Virus record (IMG/VR): IMGVR_UViG_3300047453_000110
Span: 24,741-88,740 of that record
Length of the DNA stretch: 64,000 nt
Reading direction: 5' to 3' (one strand)
Source: a virus
Below the pieces are notes generated by a model. It made no database searches. It was not told where the DNA came from and saw only the letters and a list, made by a program, of their open reading frames with translations. A program made the translations under genes and the position numbers. Below, piece by piece: positions 25,234-33,506 of the stretch (the stretch's first letter is position 1; every line of letters starts with the position of its first letter).

Positions 25234-25873
25234 CGATAATCTTATACTCCGTCTTCCAGTTATGTTTTGCAAGACAACCTTCTTCTACCTGAATCGTGGT
25301 GAAACTATCTTGTGCCTCTGCACAGAATGGATAGTATTCCTGTAACCACGGAAAAGTATCTAGGTTCAGATACACATCAGTTGGTTTCGCGAACTTAGGT
25401 GCAGCCTCTACTAGCTTCTTCGCGCCTGCGGGCGTGACCATGTATGCGTGTGCGCCTGGGAAGTATCGTTTGGTGGTCAGAGTATTTACACCTAAATTCT
25501 GTGGAATATTGAACCGACCATATGATGGCGCACCAATGTTCATCGCATACTGAAATGGTTGGGTTGGGAGGGGTGCGGTGATGACCGCATCGTGTTCAAA
25601 GATTGCGTAGGTCTCTTTACCTGATGCACATTCTTTCCACAACGAATAGTGTGACAGGAATGCAGAGATACAATTTAGATTACGAGAGTATCTCTCGTCA
25701 AATGCGCTTGGTGGAATACGTTCACGTTCTAGTAGTTCGAGTGGTTCGTCATTAGGTGTTATGGCACGAAACCATTCTACAGTCACACCGTGTTTTTTAC
25801 CTGACGCAATACATCGTTCTGCGACATCGATACTCGATGAATTGTTGATTAGTGTAATTACTTTTGCTTTCAT
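25226..25873 (-). CDS. GT25-family-like glycosyltransferase
   Basis: 215 residues from the ATG at 25873 (MKAKVITLINNSSSIDVAER). GT25 landmarks: CISAFLSHYSLWKECASG, TYAIFEHDAVIT, HAYMVTPAGAKKLVEAAP and DVYLNLDTFPWLQEYYP. GT25 enzymes add hexoses to LPS or collagen. It is the first of three GT25-like genes in this island. ATGA overlap with the upstream gene. Confidence 0.75.
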   Translation of the reverse strand: MKAKVITLINNSSSIDVAERCIASGKKHGVTVEWFRAITPNDEPLELLERERIPPSAFDERYSRNLNCISAFLSHYSLWKECASGKETYAIFEHDAVITAPLPTQPFQYAMNIGAPSYGRFNIPQNLGVNTLTTKRYFPGAHAYMVTPAGAKKLVEAAPKFAKPTDVYLNLDTFPWLQEYYPFCAEAQDSFTTIQVEEGCLAKHNWKTEYKIIDA

Positions 25874-26568
25874 GACGTTGTGGTTGAGACCAACCCCCTC
25901 TGAATAGTTGTATAGTAAGGATAGACCACTTGCATCCACGGAAAGAACTGTCTGTTCATGATTGCATCATTGGGCCACATTCCAATACTCTCTGTCATTT
26001 TTAATACTTTCTTTGCACCTTTTGGTGTAATTATATATGCAGAATTTCCAGCGAGTCCGTGAGGATAGTTGTCCTCAAGGTCTGGAACTGGTTGTAACCC
26101 CATACGCGAACTGACCTTCGAATGAAACAAACTCGCCTTTCGAGTTGCACCACGAGGGTCATTGAGTCCTACTATACCACCTTTGAACCCATCTGTCAAG
26201 TCCGAAAATCTAAACTTGCGAGTGAAGAGTGCATCATGTTCCAGAACCATAATCGGTTCGTCAAGGTCGATTGACTTCTGCCATAGACGCATGTGACTCA
26301 CCATACACGCAATACGATTCTGTAGGTCTGCGGTCTGATAGTGTTGAAGGTATAGTCCTGTCGCAAAGTCCATACCATCTTGACTTGGTTTGGTTGGATA
26401 TGTCCAATCAAGTTTCAACCACATATCTTCTTCGAGAGACTCTGGTGTAGTCGCACGAAAGATTATCGGTTCAAGGTCTGAACCTGTATCATCGATAGAC
26501 TTGACCACGCGATTAGATGCATCACGAGAGTCACGGTCATCAAGAAGAGTGATTATGTAGGCTTGCAT
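25870..26568 (-). CDS. GT25-family-like glycosyltransferase
   Basis: 232 residues from the ATG at 26568 (MQAYIITLLDDRDSRDASNR). It has CMVSHMRLWQKSIDLDEPIM, VLEHDALFTRKF, NSAYIITPKGAKKVLKMTE and NDAIMNRQFFPWMQVVYP, the same landmarks as its downstream neighbour, so the two are paralogues. Likely a surface-sugar transferase. Confidence 0.75.
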   Translation of the reverse strand: MQAYIITLLDDRDSRDASNRVVKSIDDTGSDLEPIIFRATTPESLEEDMWLKLDWTYPTKPSQDGMDFATGLYLQHYQTADLQNRIACMVSHMRLWQKSIDLDEPIMVLEHDALFTRKFRFSDLTDGFKGGIVGLNDPRGATRKASLFHSKVSSRMGLQPVPDLEDNYPHGLAGNSAYIITPKGAKKVLKMTESIGMWPNDAIMNRQFFPWMQVVYPYYTTIQRGLVSTTTS

Positions 26569-27268
26569 CAACATCTAATACCATTTCCCAATCTTTTGCT
26601 GAGTATGCACCACCATTATAAGAGGTGTGATAATAATCATACGGTTCAGAGAGAATCTGATACCAACCCTCTTCAGCGCCCCTAAGTTTCTCTTCGTTAT
26701 ATAGTCGTTCTACTAACTTACAGTCCCATATACGTTGTGGGTGAATAATCATTGCGTCATTTATAAAGAAACTTGAATACTCATTATCATTACAAATACG
26801 ATGATGTTGTAAGTTTGTTGCAGCGCTTCTTGTATTGAAACCAAGAGGCATTTCCTCTTCCCAAGACTTTTTTATTAATTCTTCCCAGTCAACTTGGTCA
26901 GACACAATCGTTTCGAAACGAGCCCGAATAACAATATCTGTTTGAATATTCTTCATTATATGATTATGAATCAAAATTTGTTTGTGCCAATGAGGAGAAA
27001 CTCGTTTCACATATTCCACTTGAGGACTACAATGTATATCGGGATGCATTGCGTCCCGTCTACCTTGACTCTCAGCATCAGGGTATGGTTCGATAGTCAA
27101 TGGATGATAGGTAGACTCTGGTTCATCAATATAGAAGTCTGCATCATAGTCTGACTCCGTATATGTAGCCGTATAAAAGTTGTCGTGTGGAATTCTTTCT
27201 CTTAGAAGATTGGTATAATCTTCACCAGTCCACCTACCTGACACACACAACGAAACATTTATCGACAC
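26540..27268 (-). CDS. Putative glycan-synthesis protein of unknown family
   Basis: 242 residues from a GTG at 27268, chosen because GGAG lies 8 nt upstream and the previous gene ends just inside it. Landmarks: HKQILIHNHIMKNIQTDIVI, RARFETIVSD and SFFINDAMIIHPQRIWDCKL, which look like a nucleotide-sugar enzyme lacking a clear DxD. Position between glycosyltransferases and the cytidylyltransferase fusion suggests surface glycan work. Confidence 0.55.
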   Translation of the reverse strand: MSINVSLCVSGRWTGEDYTNLLRERIPHDNFYTATYTESDYDADFYIDEPESTYHPLTIEPYPDAESQGRRDAMHPDIHCSPQVEYVKRVSPHWHKQILIHNHIMKNIQTDIVIRARFETIVSDQVDWEELIKKSWEEEMPLGFNTRSAATNLQHHRICNDNEYSSFFINDAMIIHPQRIWDCKLVERLYNEEKLRGAEEGWYQILSEPYDYYHTSYNGGAYSAKDWEMVLDVDASLHNHSS

Positions 27269-28581
27269 AGGTAAGTCTCCAAGTCTTCGGGTGTTCCCAG
27301 ACCCCACATAGTCTTTGCCTCATATGTGTGTATCTGTTTACCTTCTTTGAGGGCGAGATTATACACAGGACAAACATAGAATTCATTATTCACACGAATA
27401 TCATGGTAAATCATATCTTCGGCATAGGTTACATAATCCTTACCACGTTTCCAGTAGTAGAACCCAACAGTCGCATTGTCACTGATAGGGTTCTTCTCTG
27501 CGACCTCTACAACCATTCCCATACCATCAGTCTTTGCGTATGACCACTTGGGGTGGGTTGCCTTGAATGTGACAAGACCACCATCAGCTTCTTTCTCGTT
27601 CATTGTATACATGAAGTCAATCGCGTCCCACTCAACATACTGGTCAGAGTTCGCGATGAACAATGGGTTATCGTTGTCGATATATTCTTTTGCAAGAAGA
27701 GTTGTGCAGGCTGCACCTTCGGTCACACCATCGACCTCTACAATCTTACAGTTCGGTGCAATCAGGTTCAACATTGAGTCGAGGTTATATTGTTTGCGGT
27801 GTTCTTTCTGAACAACAAAGATATAGTTTGTATCAAACCCTAGATTATCCACAACGGTCTGAATCATAGGTTTACCCTCGACATCAATCAAAGGTTTGGG
27901 AAAGGTATATCCCGCATCGGCAAAACGACTCCCCGCCCCTGCCATCGGAATCAAGACATTGAGTTTATCATCTTTCCATTTCGGTTTCACGGGTTTGTCT
28001 TTTATCTTTTCTATTAGGTCAACGTTTACTTCTTCGGGTGAACTCACTCGTATCACATTCGCACCTGAACGATGAGCTGCAAGTAGACCTGTTGGAGAGT
28101 CCTCAATAATAACAGTTTCTTCGGGTAACACTCCACATTGAGACATTGCTTTCCAGTATATCTCTGGATGTGGTTTTGCGTGACCTACATCATCAGCAGT
28201 AATAAAAAATGAACATAGATGAATAACACCAATTCTGGATAGGCATTTCTCCACAGTTCTTTTAATCGCATTAGAGCATATTCCAATATCATAACGGTTT
28301 TCCTTTAGTCGTAAGAACAAATCTATAATGTCATCGTTCTGTTGTATCGTATCTAATCTATCATATGTGTTCAGTTGTTTTTCTTCGAATATCTTTTTCG
28401 ACTCTGATTCAGAGTAACCCATACGAGATAGTTTGTCTTTGGTGGTCATACCATCATAGACTCTCAGGTGTTCCTCCTGAGTTATTGCACGGTTACCCAA
28501 TGCTTTGTTTAGTGCTTCGTAGTGGATATCCTTTGTGTCAACCAGAACACCATCTAGGTCAAAGAGGACAAGTTTAATCAT
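27259..28581 (-). CDS. HAD phosphatase - nucleotidyltransferase fusion (phosphoglutamine cytidylyltransferase-like)
   Basis: 440 residues in two domains. Residues 1 to about 190 are a HAD hydrolase of the beta-phosphoglucomutase type: LVLFDLDGVLVDTKDIH (nucleophile Asp), ICSNAIK, and TVIIEDSPTGLLAAHRSGA. Residues about 205-440 are an NTP transferase: LNVLIPMAGAGSRFADAGYT, FPKPLIDVEGKPMIQ, GVTEGAACTTLLAKEYI, IANSDQYVEWD. The second domain strongly recalls the CTP:phosphoglutamine cytidylyltransferase (Cj1416-type) of Campylobacter O-methyl phosphoramidate capsule synthesis; that is from memory and needs a search. A glutamine amidotransferase of the matching type lies at 32214. Confidence 0.75.
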   Translation of the reverse strand: MIKLVLFDLDGVLVDTKDIHYEALNKALGNRAITQEEHLRVYDGMTTKDKLSRMGYSESESKKIFEEKQLNTYDRLDTIQQNDDIIDLFLRLKENRYDIGICSNAIKRTVEKCLSRIGVIHLCSFFITADDVGHAKPHPEIYWKAMSQCGVLPEETVIIEDSPTGLLAAHRSGANVIRVSSPEEVNVDLIEKIKDKPVKPKWKDDKLNVLIPMAGAGSRFADAGYTFPKPLIDVEGKPMIQTVVDNLGFDTNYIFVVQKEHRKQYNLDSMLNLIAPNCKIVEVDGVTEGAACTTLLAKEYIDNDNPLFIANSDQYVEWDAIDFMYTMNEKEADGGLVTFKATHPKWSYAKTDGMGMVVEVAEKNPISDNATVGFYYWKRGKDYVTYAEDMIYHDIRVNNEFYVCPVYNLALKEGKQIHTYEAKTMWGLGTPEDLETYLCR

Positions 28582-29195
28582 TTGGTCAATGCGATGATAT
28601 ATGTGTCACCACACTTTGTTTCTTTGCGTCTATCATATGTCTTATGATTATATTTTTCAAGTGTTGTCATAAAATGATTATGTTTCAATACATCATATAA
28701 GTCAAGACGATTTTGAATCCACGGGTTAGACATTTCGTTTTGACTCATTCTATGTAAAGGCCAGATATCTTCGATGAAATATGTTCCATCCTCTTTTAAA
28801 AAAGAAATACAGTTCTCAAAAGTCAGTCGATTTGCTTCAGGCCAATGTGCGCCATCATCAATAATAAAGTCAAACTTCACATCACCCCATTCACTCTTAA
28901 TCTTACTTCCAAGAGACGCATCCATAGAGTCTGCTTTTAACCAGTGAACACGTTCTTCACTCAAAATATCCAACTCCTCTGGTAGAGTCCTCACGAAGAT
29001 GTCAATCGTATAGATGTTCGCATTCGGAAAGTATTCATGAAACGCACGAGTTGATGCACCCTTGAAAGTTCCAATCTCAAGAAGATTAATTTGTTCTTCT
29101 CTCACGGGTTCAAAGTATTTCTCATATTCTTTATAGTAGTGATGTTTTTCTGTTCCTTTATCACACTGATATTTGTCAAATAGTTCTTTAAGCAT
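28578..29195 (-). CDS. Class I SAM methyltransferase (TylF/CmcI-like)
   Basis: 205 residues from the ATG at 29195 (MLKELFDKYQCDKGTEKHHY). It has INLLEIGTFKGASTRAFHEY (SAM motif I), NANIYTIDIF and FDFIIDDGAHWPEANRLTFE, the metal-dependent O-methyltransferase pattern in which Asp residues bind the cation. Probably methylates a sugar or small molecule made in this island. Overlaps the upstream sulfotransferase gene by 8 bases. Confidence 0.75.
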   Translation of the reverse strand: MLKELFDKYQCDKGTEKHHYYKEYEKYFEPVREEQINLLEIGTFKGASTRAFHEYFPNANIYTIDIFVRTLPEELDILSEERVHWLKADSMDASLGSKIKSEWGDVKFDFIIDDGAHWPEANRLTFENCISFLKEDGTYFIEDIWPLHRMSQNEMSNPWIQNRLDLYDVLKHNHFMTTLEKYNHKTYDRRKETKCGDTYIIALTK

Positions 29196-29886
29196 TCCAA
29201 TAGTTCCTTGTTGGGCCTGTGTCGAAGTCATAACCCCAGTGGTCGATGTCTTGTTTATACCAATCCGCGACAATCTGTGTTGTCTCTGGTGTATATATGT
29301 CTTTGTAATGAATCCCGTGTCCCGTCTTACCTTTGTCATTAGGCACACGGGTTACGTTTCTTGGTTCAGGATTTGCGAGAGTTCCGAAGTATTGTTTTAC
29401 ATCATCATTATAGTTCTCAAATCTAAGGATATCACACTTCACATTACCGTTCTCATCGGCTACATGAAAATGCGATGGATACCAGTTACGAACTGCACGA
29501 TGCCACATATACTCTTCCCCGCCCCACTTATGTCGTTCCTCAAGGAATGCCTCAAACGAAGAGATGTCTGCATATTCTGGTGGTTGTGTCCCCTCATGCA
29601 AGATTACTTTCTTTGCAAACAGATATCGAGAGACAACTCTATCCCACGGATTACGCACAATCGCAACCGCACGGAACTGGTCACGAAGGTCTGACCGCCA
29701 GTATCTCAGTGGAGCATGTTCGTAACCCTGATGGTCTTGAGTCTTTTTCATCTTCTCAACCAGACCTTTGGTATATTTCTTATTGATATGATGGTCAGGT
29801 TGTGCGAGTAACACTTGTTTGCGGATGTCCATATTCTTGCGAATCGTCATACCACCGTTTTTTGGAATGTGAACAAATAGTTTCAT
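29188..29886 (-). CDS. Sulfotransferase family protein
   Basis: 232 residues from the ATG at 29886, coupled by ATGA to the methyltransferase upstream. PAPS motifs: LFVHIPKNGGMTIRKNM (residues 3-19) and VAIVRNPWDRVVSRYLFAK (about residue 80). Second clear sulfotransferase of the window, similar in layout to the one at 23492 but with only local similarity. Confidence 0.85.
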   Translation of the reverse strand: MKLFVHIPKNGGMTIRKNMDIRKQVLLAQPDHHINKKYTKGLVEKMKKTQDHQGYEHAPLRYWRSDLRDQFRAVAIVRNPWDRVVSRYLFAKKVILHEGTQPPEYADISSFEAFLEERHKWGGEEYMWHRAVRNWYPSHFHVADENGNVKCDILRFENYNDDVKQYFGTLANPEPRNVTRVPNDKGKTGHGIHYKDIYTPETTQIVADWYKQDIDHWGYDFDTGPTRNYWNA

Positions 29887-30422
29887 TTTCTTTCCCACTT
29901 TACATACATTCTATTCTGGTCAGGCATAAACTCCGTGACCTTATAACCCGTTGCTTCTGAAAGCATTATATGATGATTTATATGCCATTCAAAGAAAGGA
30001 ACTTTGTTCACATTCTTATTGTCATGGTCACGATGGCCTGGATTACATCTCCAGTAGATACGCGACTTATCTTTCATACAGAACTTAGTCAAGTTATCGA
30101 TTTGTTTTGCAACATCCGTAAACTCACCAAAGTTAATACTACCTAAACAAAACGCAACATCAAACTTCTCTTGAGGTTTATAGTCCTCTATTGCCACCTG
30201 TTCGTCTGACCCAATGTCTGTAATATCGATACCGTGTAAGTTTTTAAGGTGTCTTTTAAAAGGATTAACCCCACAACCCACGTCAAGCACAGATTCTGTA
30301 TCATTAATTTCATCTATCAATCTCCATCCAGTCCAGTAATAACTATCAAGTCCTGCGGTGCGGGAACTCGGCCAATCATATGTGAAATAATCTCTTAACC
30401 ATTCTCTGTCGTAGGTAACCAT
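29883..30422 (-). CDS. Class I SAM-dependent methyltransferase
   Basis: 179 residues. SAM motif I is VLDVGCGVNPFKRHLKN (about residue 45), followed by LHGIDITDIGSDEQ and FDVAFCLGSINFGEFTDVAK (motif II/III). The N-terminus YDWPSSRTAGLDSYYW may hold the substrate site. Substrate unknown; neighbours suggest a sugar. Confidence 0.8.
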   Translation of the reverse strand: MVTYDREWLRDYFTYDWPSSRTAGLDSYYWTGWRLIDEINDTESVLDVGCGVNPFKRHLKNLHGIDITDIGSDEQVAIEDYKPQEKFDVAFCLGSINFGEFTDVAKQIDNLTKFCMKDKSRIYWRCNPGHRDHDNKNVNKVPFFEWHINHHIMLSEATGYKVTEFMPDQNRMYVKWERK

Positions 30423-30931
30423 ATATAGTAATCTCTTTTTCCATCATTATGTTTTTCAAGTTCATGTTCTTGAACAAATTCCGTGATGAGAAGGTTCTGC
30501 ATCTGTATCTGTTCTATCATATTGTCATCATCTCGATACCAATTGTAGTTAGGATACTTGATATTCCAACCACCACATTGATGCCACCAATCGAAACATT
30601 CTTGGTTAGTTCTATATACCAAATGAATAGGACAACCAAAGTCCATGAGATATGGTAAGTGATATGCAAATGTGTGAGACTTGATTACGCGAATGCCCTC
30701 ACCACTGAAAGGTTCGTCCCAGTGTTTCTCTTCGTTTCTAAACTCCATGCCAGGGTCAAAGTATGCACCCCTATGCATCAAGTCTTTACAACCATCACGA
30801 CCACGCCAATACTCTCGTTCAGGTGACATATCTGTCTTGTCAAGGTCATCACGAGTGTATAGGTGGTCTTCTACATATCCACTCCAACGACTGCCTGGCG
30901 CACCTGTTACGAAGATATACTTACCGTTCAT
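30395..30931 (-). CDS. Sulfotransferase-like P-loop protein
   Basis: 178 residues. It opens KYIFVTGAPGSRWSGYVEDH, a P-loop-like sequence without the usual Lys, and has IRVIKSHTFAYHLPYL and HLVYRTNQECFDWWHQ where a sulfotransferase would bind the 3'-phosphate of PAPS. This makes it a divergent sulfotransferase-fold protein. It overlaps neighbours on both sides. Confidence 0.58.
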   Translation of the reverse strand: MNGKYIFVTGAPGSRWSGYVEDHLYTRDDLDKTDMSPEREYWRGRDGCKDLMHRGAYFDPGMEFRNEEKHWDEPFSGEGIRVIKSHTFAYHLPYLMDFGCPIHLVYRTNQECFDWWHQCGGWNIKYPNYNWYRDDDNMIEQIQMQNLLITEFVQEHELEKHNDGKRDYYIWLPTTENG

Positions 30932-31559
30932 TCTTTGGTCTTATCCCATTCCATACTTGTTCATCAAGCCAGTGAGAGTCAACATGCTTTACATACTTCT
31001 CATTCTGGTTCTCACTGATTGTCTTATTTATTCGTTCATCATCATATGCAATCGGGAAGTCTAGAACCTTTGACAACCACTTCAGGTATGCACCGCCATA
31101 GAGATAGAGTGACTCGTGTGATAGGAAGTGTAGGTCTGCATCTAGATTGTAATAGTATTGTAGTGCAGTCGGCATTGTCACTTCTTTTCGGACTCGTCTC
31201 TGTTGCTCTTTATTGATATTCTCTTCTCTTACAACGACACATACTTTCACATCGTATCCTGCGTCTTGTGCTTCTTTCACGACTTCTTGTATCTTCGGAA
31301 CTTGTTTCACTCCATCATACACAAAAGGCACACTGACGTTTGCGACAATAGCAGAACCTTTCAACATACTCTTTGTCTTTGACGGGTCAACCCAACACTC
31401 TGCAAAGGGTTCTTCATCACTTGGTATCCAATACTTGTCACCAAAGTCCCACCCACTTACATATGGATGATAACCAAGAACTTTACTAAACAGATGATTA
31501 CCAGACCCTTGTGGGCCTGTGACTATCAGTAGTCGTTTATACTCGTTGCTGCCCGACAT
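30921..31559 (-). CDS. P-loop / sulfotransferase-like protein
   Basis: 212 residues. It opens KRLLIVTGPQGSGNHLFSKV, a P-loop with Asn in place of the Walker Lys, and shares style with the next gene (30395). The middle (KIQEVVKEAQDAGYDVKVCV, VVREENINKEQQRRVRKE) resembles a nucleotide-kinase lid region. It may transfer a phospho-group from a 3'-phosphonucleotide, but that is inference. Confidence 0.55.
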   Translation of the reverse strand: MSGSNEYKRLLIVTGPQGSGNHLFSKVLGYHPYVSGWDFGDKYWIPSDEEPFAECWVDPSKTKSMLKGSAIVANVSVPFVYDGVKQVPKIQEVVKEAQDAGYDVKVCVVVREENINKEQQRRVRKEVTMPTALQYYYNLDADLHFLSHESLYLYGGAYLKWLSKVLDFPIAYDDERINKTISENQNEKYVKHVDSHWLDEQVWNGIRPKNER

Positions 31560-32217
31560 AGGTTCTCACTTTCAATGGGTTGACTTCATCTGTTGGCCCT
31601 GTTGCAGAGTCAGGACTGAATACAAATAACGTAACATCCTCACCCTTATTACACATAAAATTATGTAAAACATTTCTTTCCATAACCCAACAGTCACCCG
31701 CTTTGATAGGGAACATCTCACCATTATCAAGTTCAATCTCACCCTTGCCAGACAGAACTAATCCGATGCGTTGACTTGGGTGGGTGTGGAGAGTCTGTTT
31801 CATTCCTGCGGGGAAGTGGACATAGTTGATAACGGGGAGTCCAAGACGGCCTGGGTTTACTGCGGTGGTGTTCGTGCCACCATCCATATATGACAGGTTG
31901 CCTTTTGGATTATCGTGTGGTATAAACATGCGGTCATCGTTGAGATGTAGACCGTAGAACTTGATGTGAGCAAACACAGATGTCTCGTTGTGTGTCTCAA
32001 CCGTGAACTCATTATCTGTCTGTCCTGCAAAACTGTTTGTCTCAACAGACCATCCATTCTTCATATGGACACTACAATCTTTGCCCATGATATAACTCGT
32101 TCCAATAGACTCGTGATTGTTGAGATAGGTCGTGTTAATACCCCTTACAACTTGGATATCATAATTCCAAATATCAGTAACCTGATAGGTCTCTGTATTC
32201 TCAATTTGTTTCATCAT
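31537..32217 (-). CDS. Cupin-domain protein
   Basis: 226 residues. The C-terminal half is a cupin: VHFPAGMKQTLHTHPSQRIG (metal His), LVLSGKGEIELDNGEMFPIK, AGDCWVMERNVLHNF. The N-terminal half is beta-rich and may be a second, degenerate cupin. Possible roles include sugar isomerase or oxygenase. ATGA overlap with the glutamine amidotransferase gene suggests a shared pathway. Confidence 0.75.
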   Translation of the reverse strand: MMKQIENTETYQVTDIWNYDIQVVRGINTTYLNNHESIGTSYIMGKDCSVHMKNGWSVETNSFAGQTDNEFTVETHNETSVFAHIKFYGLHLNDDRMFIPHDNPKGNLSYMDGGTNTTAVNPGRLGLPVINYVHFPAGMKQTLHTHPSQRIGLVLSGKGEIELDNGEMFPIKAGDCWVMERNVLHNFMCNKGEDVTLFVFSPDSATGPTDEVNPLKVRTYVGQQRV

Positions 32218-32765
32218 AATCCTGTCACTTCTCTAATCTCATAAGGTATAAAGGGGTTTGTCATTCTTTCTGGATGCCAGACAATCGCACAGACATTACC
32301 CTTTATCCAAGACTCTGTGTTACCTTCATCATCAATGTATAATTGTATCACATTTTGGGGTAGTTTGTCAATAGAAATATTATGAAAACTGTTCACATGC
32401 CTGTGTGTAGGTATGTTACCATAGACGAGATGTTCGGTATCATAGTGACCCTCACAGCCCTTTGTGCTGCCACCAAGCATCTCTGTCAGGAGAAACGCAC
32501 CATGACAGATACCGAGCATGGGTTTACCCAGTCTCGACATTTCGGTTATGAGGGATACTTCTGTGAGGATGCGAATCTCTTCGTTATCCCCACCCGTAAT
32601 GATGAGTAGGTCGAGAGACTCCGCAAGGGATTCATAATCTAAGTCTTCACGGTTGGGGATGGGGATGAGTTCATGACCCTTCAACAACCTATACCAGTTG
32701 TGGTCTAAAGAGTCATGAACTTGTCCGTTGTGCGTGAGGACTCGTTGTGTGAGTCCTACTCTCAT
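32214..32765 (-). CDS. Class I glutamine amidotransferase (gamma-glutamyl-CDP-amidate hydrolase-like)
   Basis: 183 residues. It starts MRVGLTQRVLTHNGQVHDSL, DHNWYRLLKGHELIPIPN, then LLIITGGDNEE, PMLGICHGAFLLTEMLGG (nucleophile Cys in GICHG) and VCAIVWHPERM (catalytic His). The opening TQRV-HDSLDHNWY matches my memory of the Cj1417-type hydrolase that releases phosphoramidate-CDP in Campylobacter. Together with the cytidylyltransferase fusion at 27259 it suggests a phosphoramidate-like pathway. Confidence 0.72.
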   Translation of the reverse strand: MRVGLTQRVLTHNGQVHDSLDHNWYRLLKGHELIPIPNREDLDYESLAESLDLLIITGGDNEEIRILTEVSLITEMSRLGKPMLGICHGAFLLTEMLGGSTKGCEGHYDTEHLVYGNIPTHRHVNSFHNISIDKLPQNVIQLYIDDEGNTESWIKGNVCAIVWHPERMTNPFIPYEIREVTGL

Positions 32766-33464
32766 TTACCAACCGTAGGCTGCGTTTACGAGTTCGCGTG
32801 AACCTTTTGCTTCTACTGTGTTTTCACACGAGATTTCAAACAGGTCTTTACGCATTGCTTCGATGATACCTTGAACACGACTTTGTGTAGACTCATTCGT
32901 TGCAAGTTTGCGTAACATGTATGCGCCGATACCACTGTGAAAACCTTCGTCTTTGGCAATCTCACGATAACGACCAGAGATGAAACTATCTTCGATAGTA
33001 TCTGCCATCTGATTCCAGACTGCTTCTGCACGACCTTCCGCAACCAACTGATATGCGGCGAGGACTGCTTCGTCGTTCTCTGCGTCATACTTCTCAAGCA
33101 GTGATGCACCTTTGGCAGTGTCTGCTTTTCTTTCAGCTTCAAGTGCTTGGGAGACGTTTACTTCTTCACCAGTGATATGTTCAATAACTTCCTTGACCAT
33201 ACGGTAGTGTTTCGCTTCGTCTGCTGCTTGTTTTGAAAGCAATTCTAATTCTCTTGGGTCTGCATCATCTTCTGCACTTGCGATTTGTGCAGAGATTTCA
33301 GACATATTCATACGTTCATTGACCATACGACCAATGAAGTGGTCAACCATTTCCTCTTTGGAAAGGTCATTCTCGAAGTATGCCTTGACGTTCATCTTGG
33401 ATGCTTCGAACAATGCTTGGTTTTCTTTGAGAATTTTCTTCACAAACTCATTTGGATTTAACAT
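32766..33464 (-). CDS. Ferritin-like di-iron protein
   Basis: 232 residues, all helical. Two ExxH motifs are visible, EAKHYRMVKEVIEHI near residue 92 and AKDEGFHSGIGAYML near residue 178, with acidic residues one helix earlier (EISAQIASAEDDADPRE; EGRAEAVWNQMADTIED), consistent with a four-helix di-iron site. It could be an oxygenase or a ferritin-like scavenger. It is first after a late promoter and is followed directly by the amidotransferase and cupin genes. Confidence 0.65.
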   Translation of the reverse strand: MLNPNEFVKKILKENQALFEASKMNVKAYFENDLSKEEMVDHFIGRMVNERMNMSEISAQIASAEDDADPRELELLSKQAADEAKHYRMVKEVIEHITGEEVNVSQALEAERKADTAKGASLLEKYDAENDEAVLAAYQLVAEGRAEAVWNQMADTIEDSFISGRYREIAKDEGFHSGIGAYMLRKLATNESTQSRVQGIIEAMRKDLFEISCENTVEAKGSRELVNAAYGW

Positions 33465-33498
33465 GTTAGTTCCTTATTCACTCTATTGACAATAACAG

Positions 33499-33506
33499 TA
33501 TTTATA
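33499..33506 (-). promoter_or_regulatory. Late promoter element TATAAATA
   Basis: Exact element on the minus strand; the stop codon of the upstream gene (33502-33504) is the TAA within it. The leader to the ferritin-like ATG (33464) is about 34 nt with AAGGA. Confidence 0.7.

Noticed and set aside
33486-33491. TTGACA on the plus strand between two minus-strand genes
   Set aside because: No plus-strand gene follows and no -10 match at proper spacing.
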